A stretch of 64,000 bases of DNA from Floccularia luteovirens (lineage: Eukaryota; Basidiomycota; Agaricomycetes; Agaricales; Squamanitaceae). The position numbers and the translations under genes were made by a program. Within the stretch, counting starts at the first letter, position 1, and each line of letters starts with the position of its first letter. Where the stretch lies: the NCBI GenBank assembly GCA_009739215.1, contig VSJF01000010.1:1178001-1242000 (forward strand), written 5' to 3'. Shown here one piece after another: positions 1 to 13,657 of this stretch. The notes under the pieces are model-generated. The model did not search any database. It was not told the DNA's origin and worked only from the letters and a program-made list of their open reading frames with translations.

Positions 1-1859
1 CATTATTCTTCCGTCATTCACTCACCAGTCCCCGCTCACGATCCATCTTGCACCCCATCTATCATTTGACTCGTGCTTCCTATCTGGAGTTTGACCCAAT
101 TGACCGCGACCCTATCGAATGTCCTGCCGTAACCACGAATAAGGACGGTGTCTACCAATGCAAGAAACACGGAAGCGCTGGTACATTCTCTTGTTTCTCT
201 TATTTTACTCTCTTATTCATTATGAATACAGGGTGCAACCAATGTTTTGGTTGGAAGAAGCAAATCCAAAGAGCACACACCTGCTGCGAAGAAAGCCGGA
301 AAGAAATAGACAACACATATACAACATCATATTTGTACGAATCGAGATGTACATTATGCTAAATCTAACAACTGGTACTGTTTTTTTTTCGCTGACATTG
401 TTCAGTGAAAAGATTTTTGTAAATCGTGTGATCGAAAAGTTAATAATTCAGGGCCATTACATCGAAAATCGACAAATATATGTAAGCTAGCATGGGACTT
501 GCCAATCCGCGTACTCCTGAGGGTGTTTTAACAACAGTCTTTGAGCAATCAGCTAGAGCTATCTGAAGATGGCATGATCATATTTCTAAAGCATGGTATG
601 ATCATGAGTGTATACCAAATTGGATGCAGTGGACAGAGTTAACCATTCGGTGGAAGAAGATAATGGGAAGGAAAGAGGCGTTGCAAGTGACAGTTATAGT
701 TTTTCAAATGCGTACAACAGTGGCACAAGGTAAAGTGCACACATTACTCGTAACCTGAGAACTGTATGACGCCAATTGAATACTCACTTTACGGCACATA
801 CCTGAAAGGTTATACATCTCCATACAGTCAGAGAAAGGGGGCGAAGCGTTACCTTAGTATGTTTCAGACTGCCTTGAGGCTGCGTGGGGCATACCGTATC
901 GCTTTCATTTCAACGAAACAGACTTGACCATAATTTGAAGTCGGACTTGCGCAATTGCGCCTCGCCTTAGCTCTCTTATGTCGTGCTTGATGATATACTG
1001 GGCACTTGATGCCCATGTATTTCCTACTAGTTGTACTATTGACAGTTATGTGAAGGAAATGAAAGGTTCCGCTCAGCCTGTTAACTTTCGCTAGTTTGTT
1101 TGGCCTAAATGGTTTATATATAATACAGACATACAGAATACCACACTTATTTTTTACACTGCCACTGCCACTTCCAGTTTGTTACCACTAGCAGTAATTG
1201 TTAGTTCTTAAGCACCTAAATCATTGCAGGGTTGACGAATATTGAGGGTACCATTTTGTGACCCACTTGCGCATTCGTACAGGTTTCAATAACTTCCCAC
1301 TTGTCTGCTGCAGGTGCTGTAAGGGCATGATTTGTTTGAATAGCGATGTTCGTGGATTCTTGATACCTCCACATGCATCCTCAAAATGGTAAACCTTAAA
1401 CACCTCCTTTTCGAGTGTGACAGGATTCTATAATGGTAGAACGGTTCAATGAAAGATTGTTTTATTCAACCACATGTAAGTCTTCTTCCGGATCAACTGC
1501 TACCGAAGTAACCAGTTTCCTAAGCCAAACGATGAATAATAATGATACCCCGAAGAGAGGGTTCCACAGCTCTCCAGCTGCGATGCTGAGAAATACTTGC
1601 CCAAGGTATATTTAGTCAAGCATCGTGGTTAGCTCAGTCATAATGACATAGCGTGGACTCAGGACCCGTCAACACCCACAATGGACGAACTTGGCTCCAC
1701 ATTGAGTTTGGTCCCTCCAAAAAGCACCTACTTGTATTTGTTCCATCCTAGAGGAGACACTCCGACCTTTCATCAGCTTAGTTTTCGAAGCAACCACAAT
1801 TTATTGCAAAATGCCACAGTAGATTCATAAAAATTCCATTTGTTACCAAAACATAACTT
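1..1859. other. Stretch without a recognisable gene
   Basis: Only short open frames (about 60-110 codons) are present. None shows a recognisable motif, a plausible chain of exons or similarity to another gene in the window. I see no RNA gene, transposon or obvious repeat. Confidence 0.5.
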
Positions 1860-2563
1860 TTAAGAAGCAAAAGCAGCAACAGCGGACGCAAACGCGCTGA
1901 GGATCTGGTTGTCAAGTGCGTTTGCTTCATCGAGGAGATCAGGCTTGTTGGGATGAAAAAATGAACGTCAGACTTCTAAACATATTTCAACTGGGCAACG
2001 CACCGGAGTCCCCCTGATCAGTGCCTGTCCGAGAGCTGCGGTTGCTGTCTGAAGGTTGACCAAATCGGTATGAACCTGTTGAACAGTGCCAGTAATGGGG
2101 ACAGCTTCAAAAACTGAGTGTTTGGCGACAATATCTGACAACGTAGTGATGATTTGAGGCCCAAGACCATTTTGAATCGTGGTCAGCAAGGTGTTTCCAT
2201 CAGCCTCAGAAAAAGGTTGTGGGGTGTTCTAAATTTGCAGTTAGGACTTGAACATTGAGTAAGAACAGATTTCTTAATACATTTGTATCATCTGTAGCTG
2301 TATTTGTTCCGGTAACAAGAGCGCTTGAAGCGGTTTGGATGGCCTGGTATGAGAATAAACATGTTTCATGTTCCATAGAAGCCTAAACACGCACAACAAC
2401 AGTGGCGAGTTGCGTAGGAGAAGTGAATGACCGGATCTGATTATCAAGGGAGGCAGTTTGTGTATTGATTGTGGCCAAATCATTGAGTATGTCCTGAACT
2501 GTTGCAGCCAAGGCTGTAGCAATGACCGACGCAAGAATGAGGAGGCCTAGATTTGAATTGCAT
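1860..2563 (-). CDS. HsbA-like secreted protein, copy 1 (frame broken near its start)
   Basis: Likely a small secreted protein of the hydrophobic surface-binding protein A / cell-wall galactomannoprotein-like family. Aspergillus HsbA binds hydrophobic surfaces and recruits cutinase; that role here is inference. The gene has several exons. The central exon reads LTTIQNGLGPQIITTLSDI and then a TGTVQQVHTDL segment, and the C-terminus is Ala-rich (AFASAVAAFAS, stop at 1862-1860). It aligns residue by residue with the second copy at 17327-18063, including the signal peptide (MQFKS..LLILASVIATALA against MQLKGSFFVLAAVIASALA). After codon 5 one surplus base (2548) breaks the frame, so the signal peptide is not encoded in one frame as given. 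Two copies lie about 15 kb apart on the same strand. Family call fairly sure; integrity uncertain. Confidence 0.65.
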
Positions 2564-2615
2564 TTTTATGTTGTAGTAAGTAGGGAACACAAGTTTGAGC
2601 TGTCTCAAAAGCCTC

Positions 2616-2622
2616 TTTTATA
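2616..2622 (-). promoter_or_regulatory. TATA-like box of HsbA-like copy 1
   Basis: TATAAAA on the minus strand, about 55 bases upstream of the start at 2563. The second HsbA-like copy has the same heptamer about 90 bases upstream of its start. Confidence 0.4.
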
Positions 2623-2733
2623 GATGGTCAATTTCTGATGACAGAACCCAATTTTTTTAAAAAGGGTATCTTGGCCTTATTTCAAGCCCGCAGAGCGCGT
2701 CGCAAATTCTCAATCAGAGAAGCAATAATTTAA

Positions 2734-3898
2734 TTAATCAAAGAATCTTCCACCATTAATAGAGATCTATTTGCGCACAAATCAGTATACCATTTGGAAG
2801 AAAATCTTCTGGGAGTTCTGCTCATTGATTGTCCTAAAAAATGTAATTGTTAGTGTCAACGCTATCCTATACGATAATATGACTTGCCAGTCACAAAGTG
2901 GGCCTCGTTTCAAAGCAAGGCATGTTGCAACGTCCTCCGGAGTACTAATGTAGCCGACAGCTGGTTTCTTTGCTCCTAGAAATCTGCATATGGTGAAATA
3001 CATTTGATAAGGGTTCTAGAAGCAGACCTCAGCATAAATTGGGTTGATGGTTTCATCTAGATATAGCCCAGTCACCACACGATTCTATATGAATATTGTA
3101 GACAATGATTATTCACACAATGGAGTATCAACAGCACCTTGTGACCCGCGAGTTTATTGATCAGTAACGAAGCACCCAAGGCGTATCATACGCACTCACT
3201 ATGCCGCCATAATTTCTCAACTCGGTGGCTGTTTTTTGATACATAAATTACGCGTTAGCTTCAGGGTATGATAGTTTGGGTGAAGAACGGACCTGTGCTT
3301 TGAGTCGATCCTCGGATGACAAACTTTGAGGCATAGCAGGAGTTAAGAGGGCTCAAAAATGACGTGAACCATGCCTTGTTTTCTCACTATGGATGGGCCC
3401 CAATATTCCTTCCGTCGCGGTTTTATTTGTTGAGCAGAATATTGATAACATAAAAGCACGCCTCTTGCATTGACACTCAGAACTTTGTCCCAATCTTCTA
3501 GCAATGCTTGAGTGGCAGAAGCAAATCAATAACAAATATAGACCTGCAATGTCTTACTGTCTGTCAATAACCTGAACATGATGATACCGGCATTAGCAAC
3601 AATCTGTCAACTGATAGTGACTACCCTGATGAGCCTTCATGGTGTGAAACTTAACCTCATCGGAACATCGACGCCTTTCAAGACCATAACAATTTCGTTG
3701 ATCATACCCACCACTTCACGCTCCACCAAAACATCAGCGATATGTATCTTGACTTTTTCAACCTTAATGCAAGATTCCTTGCTCAGCTCCTCTAATTGTT
3801 CCCTGCAGGAAGGTGGGTCCATCCCGTGCAAGTCGTAACGCAATACCCTTTCCTATTCCGCAGACGGCGCCTGTCACAATTGCGACACGTTGATCCAT
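2734..3898 (-). pseudogene. Short-chain dehydrogenase/reductase, copy 1 (decayed)
   Basis: This is a relic of the SDR family amplified in the next 6 kb. It begins MDQRVAIVTGAVCGIGKGIA, with the TGxxxGIG dinucleotide-binding motif, and ends ..INGGRFFD-stop like the other copies. The frame is lost after about 25 codons: the stretch matching DVSVEAEVIEMISKVV of copy 2 (here IADVLVEREVVGMINEIV) is in another frame, and the segment linking it to the GxxxGxG motif is shortened. A VANAGI motif and an RGSTQS segment survive. The catalytic YxxxK motif is altered: the sequence reads SCYASK where copy 3 has SYCASK, so Tyr is one residue too close to Lys. Several exons contain stops. Exon limits cannot be drawn with confidence. 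Probably non-functional. Confidence 0.75.
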
Positions 3899-4224
3899 GA
3901 TAACACAAGTTGCGCAAGGGTGTTGTAGCGACACAGTAATCCATTATGTGAGTACGGTCCCAGTTCGGCACGTTTCTGACGTTGGAGTCCTTAGATCCGG
4001 ATGTCTGGCACTTCTGAGCAATGTCCTTCTAGAATTCTGGTATTTCTTAAAACTGTGGAACGCATACATATATAGAACAGATTGTACCCACATGGTACCC
4101 AGGTGGTGAACTTCAGGAACAAGTATCATCATGTTGAAAATGACACATATATCGTTAATACCAGCGGACAGATGCAGAGCTCGCTGCATATTCTTCTGGA
4201 TTTAATTCAACCAGACGTTGTAGT

Positions 4225-4378
4225 TGCAGGGTCCTGCGGGGTTTACATCATTTATGAAGTTTAAATATCATATGTACTTACGACATGTTGCGAATCTACC
4301 ACAGTATGGAAATGAATATATGCTTATTGGCCATGGAAACAGCTTGTGAGAACGTGCGTTGAAATTCCCTCGGTCAAT
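4225..4378. repeat. Imperfect direct repeat, unit 1
   Basis: About 154 bases starting TGCAGGGTCC and ending CTCGGTCAAT. It is paralleled by 4501-4652 in the same orientation with scattered differences. It lies between SDR copies 1 and 2 and has no coding sense that I can see. The rest of 3899-4742 holds nothing recognisable. Confidence 0.6.
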
Positions 4379-4500
4379 GCAACACCGTTTGATATCTCAT
4401 GAGACTTCATGATTGATGCATTGAATTCCACCCGAATAACAGTGTACGTACATCTGTTCTTAAAATGATCCAGTTTCCCAACAGTTGTTTCTTCGGCTCC

Positions 4501-4652
4501 TGCAGGGTCCGATTCCACCAATTTATGACGTCAGTGTAATAGTTGAATATCACACATGCGACATGCATGTGTACCTAAGCACAGAATGGAAACGAATATT
4601 TGCCTATTGGTCATAGAAGTAACTTGTGCGTGTTGGAATTCCCTCGGTCAAT
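4501..4652. repeat. Imperfect direct repeat, unit 2
   Basis: Second copy of the unit at 4225-4378, about 276 bases further on. The shared end is GGAATTCCCTCGGTCAAT against GAAATTCCCTCGGTCAAT. A local tandem duplication is the simplest explanation. Confidence 0.6.
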
Positions 4653-4742
4653 AATTCACCAAAAAAAAGCCAAGATTATTGGGAGACAAATATCTATGTA
4701 GACAGGAGAGCACGAGCCTTACATAGACATTTAGTTCGCATG

Positions 4743-5993
4743 TTAATCAAAGAAGGTCCCGCCGTTTATAGAAATCTGTAGTTAAGTGATTTGAACTTCG
4801 ATCCGGCGATGGATCACATGTAAGTGAGAACTCACACTTTGACCTACACGACCGGTACCAGTATATGAGCGAGACACTATGTGATATTTATGTGCACAGC
4901 CCACCTGTAATAAAGGATGCTTCTTTGGACGCCAAGTGAGAAACCACATTGGCCACATCGTCAGGTGTACCTGTTCGTTTCACAGATGTCATGTTTTCCC
5001 ACTAAACGAAACAGTCAGTCTTAGGCTTATGTTTATCGTTAATGAATACTGGACTGCTGAGAAGCCGATACTTTCACTAATTTCCTGCACTAGGAGTGAT
5101 TAAGTATGACAAAGCATTGCATGGCTCTGAGAAGCGTACACATCTGTGTATCGATTGCACCTGAACACCATTATAATAAGAACAGTAGATGATTTATGGC
5201 GCAATAGACACTGACCAGGGGAATATGCATTCACCGTGATACCAAATTTACCAAGTTCTACCGCTTTTAAGATGAAAGTGGTCAAGAACCAACTTATCTT
5301 GGGAAGTTGATAGACTATACCAGCACTCTGTGTAAGCCCACGGACCGCAAACTTGGTTGCAGAGTATGCGCTGAGGTGGTTCTTCCCTGAGTAGAAGTTT
5401 AATGTCAAGTATGTGTCGAGGAATATTTTACCCTAACCTTGCTTTCCGGCGACTGACGAGGCGCCGATTAACCTGCCTCCACGACCCTGCTTGATCATCA
5501 TCTGTTGAGCGGCATACTTATAGCAGAGGAAGACACCCCGGGCATTGATAGAAAAGATTTTGTCCCAATCTTCGATGCTGGCTGCATGTCATTCTTTAAG
5601 GTAAATTATTTGAAGAGGTGGAAGATAGTAGTAACGTACTTTCTAGAAAGGGTTTTATAATACAAATACCGGCATTTGCAACCATCTAGTGCTCCGTTCA
5701 ATCAAGTAGAAAGTAGTGTGTTTAGGATACTTTCATACAACATCGACACCCCCTAATTTGTCCACAACTTTGGATATCATTTCTATCACTTCGGCTTCAA
5801 CTGAGACGTCAGCTAGGCATATCACGACACTCCTTCCTTTCTTAGAGATCTCTTGCTGGAGATTTTGGAGAGCATCAGCCCCTCGAGGAATGTCGTTAAT
5901 CGCAATGTCGAATCCATCTTCAGCTAGTTTCAGGGATACTGCTCTCCCTATCCCTCGAGAGGCTCCAGTGACGAGGGCGACACCTTTTGACAT
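4743..5993 (-). CDS. Short-chain dehydrogenase/reductase, copy 2
   Basis: NAD(P)-dependent oxidoreductase of the classical SDR family, most like diacetyl/acetoin-type and 3-oxoacyl reductases; the substrate is not predictable. The start MSKGVALVTGASRGIGRA carries TGxxxGIG at about residues 9-16. Then come a DVSVEAEVIEMISKVV stretch, an ANAGI motif, GRLIGASSVAGKQG with the catalytic Ser, the YSATK active site (YxxxK) and an ..AVELGKFGITVNAYSPG segment. The last exons give VKRTGTPDDVANVVSHLASKE and ..SISINGGTFFD-stop. Introns are about 50-60 bases. The exon between about 4995 and 5110 is hard to place; splice choices there leave a phase conflict, so a small defect in that part is possible. It is one of four tandem copies on the same strand, so local duplication is clear. 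Confidence 0.8.
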
Positions 5994-6517
5994 TCTATGG
6001 GGGATTGCGAAACTGAACCGTCGGGTCACGGTGGGCGTCTTTTAATGGATTGGTAAGTTCCCAGCACTGGTTTCTCAAAACTTCCAATTTGTATCTCGGC
6101 AGGGTAACGGCAAAACATTCCACTGTGAAAAAGTTAAATTTGCTGCACAGTTACTGAACATTGGTTCTGAATGTTCTTTCAGTCGTCAATGGTAGCTTGT
6201 CCCAGCAGGGAGGCTGGCCGGCTTGAATCACGTTCGGTCATGAACACATGTCACAATTGCGTCACAAAATCAACATCTCCATAACCGGTTTATCGGGCCG
6301 GGTGGCATAAACACCAACAAATTATGTGGCTGTGGATATTTGAGCCAATGCTCTTCACATCACATTTATTCGGAATTTGAGTGATGGATAATAATCCGAT
6401 GCGTTTCGTTAGTGCAGCTGACTGACTCTGCTGAACTTTCTGAAGATGAACCTCATTAGGAGAAATCTACTCTTGTAAATCTTTATGTTACAACTGAACA
6501 GATAAAAATATAGACTG
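5994..6517. other. Spacer between SDR copies 2 and 3
   Basis: No gene recognised. It should contain the promoter of copy 2 and the 3' region of copy 3. I see no clear TATA heptamer. Confidence 0.4.
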
Positions 6518-7792
6518 CTAATCAAAAAACCTGCCCCCATTGACCGAAACCTATGAATGTTTGTCAGCTTACTCATGAGCAGAAGTGCAACGAAGTCCTC
6601 ACTGTTTGGCCTGAAAAAGCAACCATTAGTTCATCAGATTATGATATACTCGAGTAGATAAGGATAAGGAAATGGCTGACCTGTGACGAAATGTGCCTCT
6701 TTTGAAGCAATGTACGATACCAAGCTAGCCACATCGTCTGGTTTCCCTATGTATCCAACTACGGCTCTCGATGTTTCCTGCAAGTGTTATAGTCAGCGAC
6801 TGCAAGAGGTAAGCACCTCTTGATACGTACGTAAGTGTATAGTGCTTCTCGATCACCCATACCATCTCCAAGGCCTTGTACTATAGATTCAAGTGGGGTC
6901 AGGAATAACCCGGCTCATAAGTGGCGCATACTAACACATGGCTGTATCTATGGCACCTAGGTAGAGAATTCACTGATTAGCCGTGAAATCACATTCTCAA
7001 AACTTCTACAAACCTGGTGCATATGCATTTACTGTTATACCGTACTTTCCAAGTTCGGTTGCTGGAGAGATTGTCCCGTGGTTATCAAGTCAGCCTCTAT
7101 GATTGATTGATGAGATCATACCGCAAACTTGCGTCAGCCCTCGGACTGCGAACTTCGATGCGCAATATGAGCTAAGGAATGCTGCACCTGACAAAGTAGA
7201 TCCGTTTTCCATCAAATGAAGCATGTCTCGATTGATTATCACCTTGCTTTCCAGCGACTGAAGAAGCACCAATTATTCTTCCCCCACGGCCTTGCTCGAT
7301 CATTCGCAATGCAGCATGTTTGTAACAGAGAAAGACACCACGACCATTAATCGAGAATAATTTGTCCCAATCTTCAGCGGTGGCTATGACATATGTCAAG
7401 GAAGTTATAATGATAGAAGATAATGGACAAAACATACTTTCCAGGAAGGGTTTAGTGATGCATATACCAGCATTTGCGACCATCTACAATCAAAACGTTC
7501 TTACTTTCTATACTAACCAGAGCAGAATAACACATACCACATCAAGTCCTCCAAACTCTTGAATCACCTGCTTGATCATGTTGATCACCTCGGTTTCGAC
7601 TGACACATCGGCGGGGCATATAAAGGCCTTTCGGCCCAGCTTGGTGATCTCTTCAACCATAAGCTGAAGTTTCTCCAAACTCGATGGCAGGTCGTTCAGA
7701 GCAACATCAAACCCATCTCCAGCAAGGCGCAGCGCAATAGCTCTTCCGATTCCTTGGGAAGCACCGGTCACAATAGCAACTCCTTTGGACAT
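6518..7792 (-). CDS. Short-chain dehydrogenase/reductase, copy 3
   Basis: Paralogue of copies 2 and 4. It starts MSKGVAIVTGASQGIGRAIA (TGxxxGIG), followed by an acidic DVSVETEVINMIKQVI region, MVANAGICITKPFLES, RIIGASSVAGKQG with the catalytic Ser, SSYCASKFAVRG with the YxxxK pair, and ATELGKYGITVNAYAPG. It ends VSVNGGRFFD-stop. Exons join in frame across introns of about 50-65 bases. I place the donor after the LTQ-encoding codons at GTATGATC, because it keeps the ELGKYG segment in frame. Expected to be a soluble cytosolic oxidoreductase of about 260 residues; the substrate is unknown. It looks intact. Confidence 0.85.
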
Positions 7793-8600
7793 TATAGACG
7801 TAAAACGAAAAGTGGGTAGGGGAGTAGTGATCTAACTAGGGCTAGCAAAGAGGGTTATATATGCCCATAGAATTTTGTTTGCTTCCTCGTGGTGGTATAA
7901 CTTCCAAATTGCAGCCCTTTGTATTCGAATTCGGTAAGGTTGATGACGACACATATCGGGGATTTAGAAACAGCGTTTCGCGAGCTGTCAGCGGTACATC
8001 AATCAGGCGTGTATACGTTTTGGATAGTAGTACTACTCACAAAGAACAAGGTCATGATAGCTCACTCCCTATAGGATTAGACATTATGCATTATGGGTAG
8101 TTTATTAGTTTCTTATCTCAAATGGTGTTCCAATTACGCAGATGTTGATGTTTTGAGGTCTAGGAATAGAAGAATCATTTACCATATTAGGGATCCTCCG
8201 ACATACAATGGAATTTGCCAAAGAAGTTCATGTCCCGAAAGATGCCGAATATGTGGGCATTGCACAACATGCGATTGTCAAAACCGATCTAACAGAAGAA
8301 AATGCGCATGGCGCGAACCGCAATTCAATGTCACATGTCAGTGCAAACTCCATTGGTCCAAGTATTATTCGGTTAGATATAATGTGCTTCTTTGTAAACC
8401 TCGAGGTCTGCTTAGAAATGGGAATGCTGCATGGTTCGAAAAAGGAGGCTTTCGCATTATAAATTTGCATGACAATCGTGAGGATACGCAGGTGCTTACC
8501 AATATAACTCCCAGATACGAATGACAAAAGCAACATGAATTGGTACAATTTACATCTGAACATTGAAACAACACCTCATTGTAGATACCACCTTATCGGC
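7793..8600. other. Spacer between SDR copies 3 and 4
   Basis: Apart from the TATA-like site, only short frames of up to about 140 codons occur, with no recognisable family. One plus-strand frame (8093-8524) is Cys/Arg-rich but shows no spaced metal-binding motif that I trust. Confidence 0.4.
7854..7860 (-). promoter_or_regulatory. TATA-like box of SDR copy 3
   Basis: TATATAA on the minus strand, about 65 bases upstream of the start codon at 7792, within the 55-100 base range seen for other genes of this window. Confidence 0.35.
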
Positions 8601-9877
8601 TCAATCGAATAGCCGACCACCGTTGAGATTGATCTAATATGGAAGTCCACCTGAGTATAGAAACATTGCGCAGCATCATCGCCACTCACACTTTGACCTA
8701 AGACGGTAATGTTGGCTGATCAGTGTACTGGCTAGGAGTAAAAGGGGCTGACCCGTGATATACCGTGCCTCTTTCGAAACAAGGTAAGAAACAAGCCCCG
8801 CAACATCCTCTGGAGCTCCAACCACGCCGATAGGGAGCTGTGTCTTTTCCTTGATATGAATAGTCAAAGATCTAGTCTAGGTACGTAAAATGGTTCGCAT
8901 ACCAAGTTTACAAGAAAATCCCATCCACCAATGGCCTCAGAAGCAGTGCGGGCTGACAGTTATACATCAGCTAACACCACGATGAGCTAAGAGGATAAAA
9001 ATCTTTACACATGGGGGTGTCAATTGAACCTGAACATGTAGAATGTTGTTTATTCACAGTCAATTTCGTATCGAACAAGAAAAAACAACGAACCTGGAGC
9101 GTAAGCATTGACAGTGATTCCGTACTTCCCGAGCTCATGTGCTTTTGCATCGAGGATTCAATGTCCAAGGAGAACGGTACATTGGGTAAATCTCACCAAA
9201 TGATTGCGTTAATCCTCTGACTGCAAATTTCGTAGCACTGTAAGCGCCTATATATGATGAACCTGCGAAGACCAGTTTGTTGTCTAATCTCAACGCATCA
9301 GGAAGGGATGAATGAACCTTGTTTTCCAGCGTAGGAACAAGCGCCAACCAAGCGCCCCCCGCGCCCTTGCTCTATCATTTGCTTTGCAGCGTACTTATAA
9401 CAGAGGAATACGCCGCGGACATTGATAGCGAGAATTCGTTCAAGCTCGGCCGTGGTCACTTGACAATACAAGTGAGTAGTACGATGGAATCCTAGAAGTA
9501 CATACATACCTTCTAAGATAGGTTTCATGATAAGAATGCCTGCATTGGCAATCATCTGAAGTAAACTCAGCGAAGAAAAATAAAGACAGGTCCGATATCC
9601 AGAAACTTACAACATCCAGTCCCCCCAAGCCTTCAACAACCTTTGTAATCATATTTTGGACCTCTTCCTCTGCAGAAACATCCGCAATCACAATCACTAC
9701 TTTTCTCTCTGCGTTCTTGGATATAATCTCCTTCTCCAACTCCTGAAGGACCTCAAGCTTGGACTGAATGTCATTGATGGCAACATCGTATCCATCCGCC
9801 GCGAGTCGCAATGTGATCGCTCTTCCTATGCCCTGTGCGGCACCTGTCACCAAAGCTACACCTTTCGAAGTCGCCAT
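8601..9877 (-). CDS. Short-chain dehydrogenase/reductase, copy 4
   Basis: Fourth tandem SDR. It starts MATSKGVALVTGAAQGIGRA with TGxxxGIG. It continues with a DVSAEEEVQNMITKVVEGLG helix, MIANAGILIMKP, GRLVGACSYAGKQG (Ser of the active site), a YSATK active-site motif and AHELGKYGITVNAYAPG. The late exon reads PIGVVGAPEDVAGLVSYLVS followed by KEARYITG, and the C-terminus is NLNGGRLFD-stop. The start is the first ATG before the glycine-rich motif. All assigned exons join in frame. It is the copy nearest to the housekeeping gene PGI1. Function beyond NAD(P)-dependent carbonyl/alcohol interconversion is not predictable. Confidence 0.85.
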
Positions 9878-10510
9878 GAAGGATGTCGATGAATGGAAAG
9901 TATAAGAGACCAAGAGGAATTGAAGAAAACAAATCGTACGATCCAGCTTTTTATCTTTTCACCCACCATTCCAAACATAGCGTGTGCGTACAATCCTTTG
10001 AGCTGTGACATATAATTTGCCGGTACTAAACTTATTTGCATTCCTGGGGTGTAGAAGCACGTTGCTCCTTATGTGAGAGTTTCAGCAAATTCGTAAGAAA
10101 TCATGTTGTGGTGAATAATTGATACAAGTTTACGGGGACAGTGAGGTAGTATGTATTGTAAATTCAAATCAGTAAAGGTTTCTTTTTCTTCGCTATACGC
10201 TACCGATGTAACGGATCTAAATTCCGTAACATTTCTAATGGGGTTGCTAATTCTGATTGATTAGCAGTCCTTCAATAACTGGGATAATGACGCCTTTTCT
10301 CCGAAGACGATACATAAAGGGCCAATCATCTTACATTTATCAGGAAGGAGTTTTCTTACAGCAAAACCAAATCTTACAATGACTCGATTCAACATCACAG
10401 GCATCATATTTGTCCAAAAACAGAACATACTTTACACATAAAGCTTTTTCTTGATAAGTCTAATAAGGGATGCCATATCGTACACAATTGGACACGATTT
10501 CATTTGTATT
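9878..10510. other. Spacer between SDR copy 4 and PGI1
   Basis: No gene recognised. It holds the SDR copy 4 promoter and the PGI1 3' region. Confidence 0.4.
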
Positions 10511-12554
<2,044 letters not shown>

Positions 12555-13657
12555 TGTGAGTTTTGTGGGTGTAAGATGAGATGTTGGGTTGAAAGGATGA
12601 TGAAAGGATACGGGTTAGTATCTACTATTTATCACCATCTCCCATGGAGTAACCGGAACAAATCTAATCTTGGTCGTGGGAATTTTGTCCGGTCCGCCCA
12701 CTGAAGCTCTTCGGGCGCCCGGCCTACTCTAATATTCCGATGTATAATCCACATTATTCTCCATGTCTGTATAAAATGAGGATGAACACTCACTGTACAT
12801 GTATAGATGACTAGACTTGTTATTTTGGGAAAAGGGGAAGAAAAAGATATAGGGAGGTGACCATTTATGTCCAAAGTAAATCTTATCGACCCTCGGTACG
12901 CGGGGATCTCTGTAGCCACAGTTCATAAAAATACTCTTCGAAAGCAGATGTTTCTTTTCATGCTTCGAAGCCCTTCAAGGTTGTGCAAGTGGAATGGACC
13001 CGGGTATTATCGATGAAAATTACTGATCGAGGCAAGCGAGCGGAACTCCATAGAGGACTTTCACTCGACCATTCATATATAGGAGAACCGCCACATCCCG
13101 AGTTTACTATGTCATGATCCACTTCAAAAACGAAATTAACGATGTGGAGAAGTCGACGATAACGCCTATCTCGTTTAACCCCAGCTTCAGGACTGCGAAA
13201 ATTAAGCATCTAACTCCTTATAATATGCATGGCCATCGATTTCAACTAGAACGCAAGATGAGGAAATGACAAAGTGACTCAGAGTCTTACGCCAGACTTA
13301 CCTCAGTCTACGTATATACAAATTTCGAGATGGCGTGTCTGATAACTGATTTATGCAATGAGTACGTATTCAATTTGGCAGGGTATAGTTCAATGAAGAT
13401 AATTGACTAACCTCATTCTGTACGTCCCATTGTAGGGCCACATAGAACGTTGAATTCGAATTTGAACAAAGCTGCTGCAGTGTAATTAAAATTATTTTTT
13501 TGGGCTAACATCACGTGACATTGAAACTTGAACCTCCGTGTGCTCTAACTTCTTACAGTCATATTATGTTTTCTAAACCTTGCATGCTTCAACACTAAAC
13601 TTCACGAACGAGTATACAATACAAGACACTAACCATTCGAAAACACGATCTCATATC
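12555..13657. other. Spacer between PGI1 and the F-box-like gene
   Basis: About 1.1 kb between divergently transcribed genes. Short frames only; no recognisable product. It should hold both promoters. Confidence 0.4.

Noticed and set aside
8093..8524. Cys-rich open frame of 143 codons as a zinc-finger protein
   Set aside because: Cysteine spacing fits no finger class, and an overlapping frame of similar length exists on each strand.
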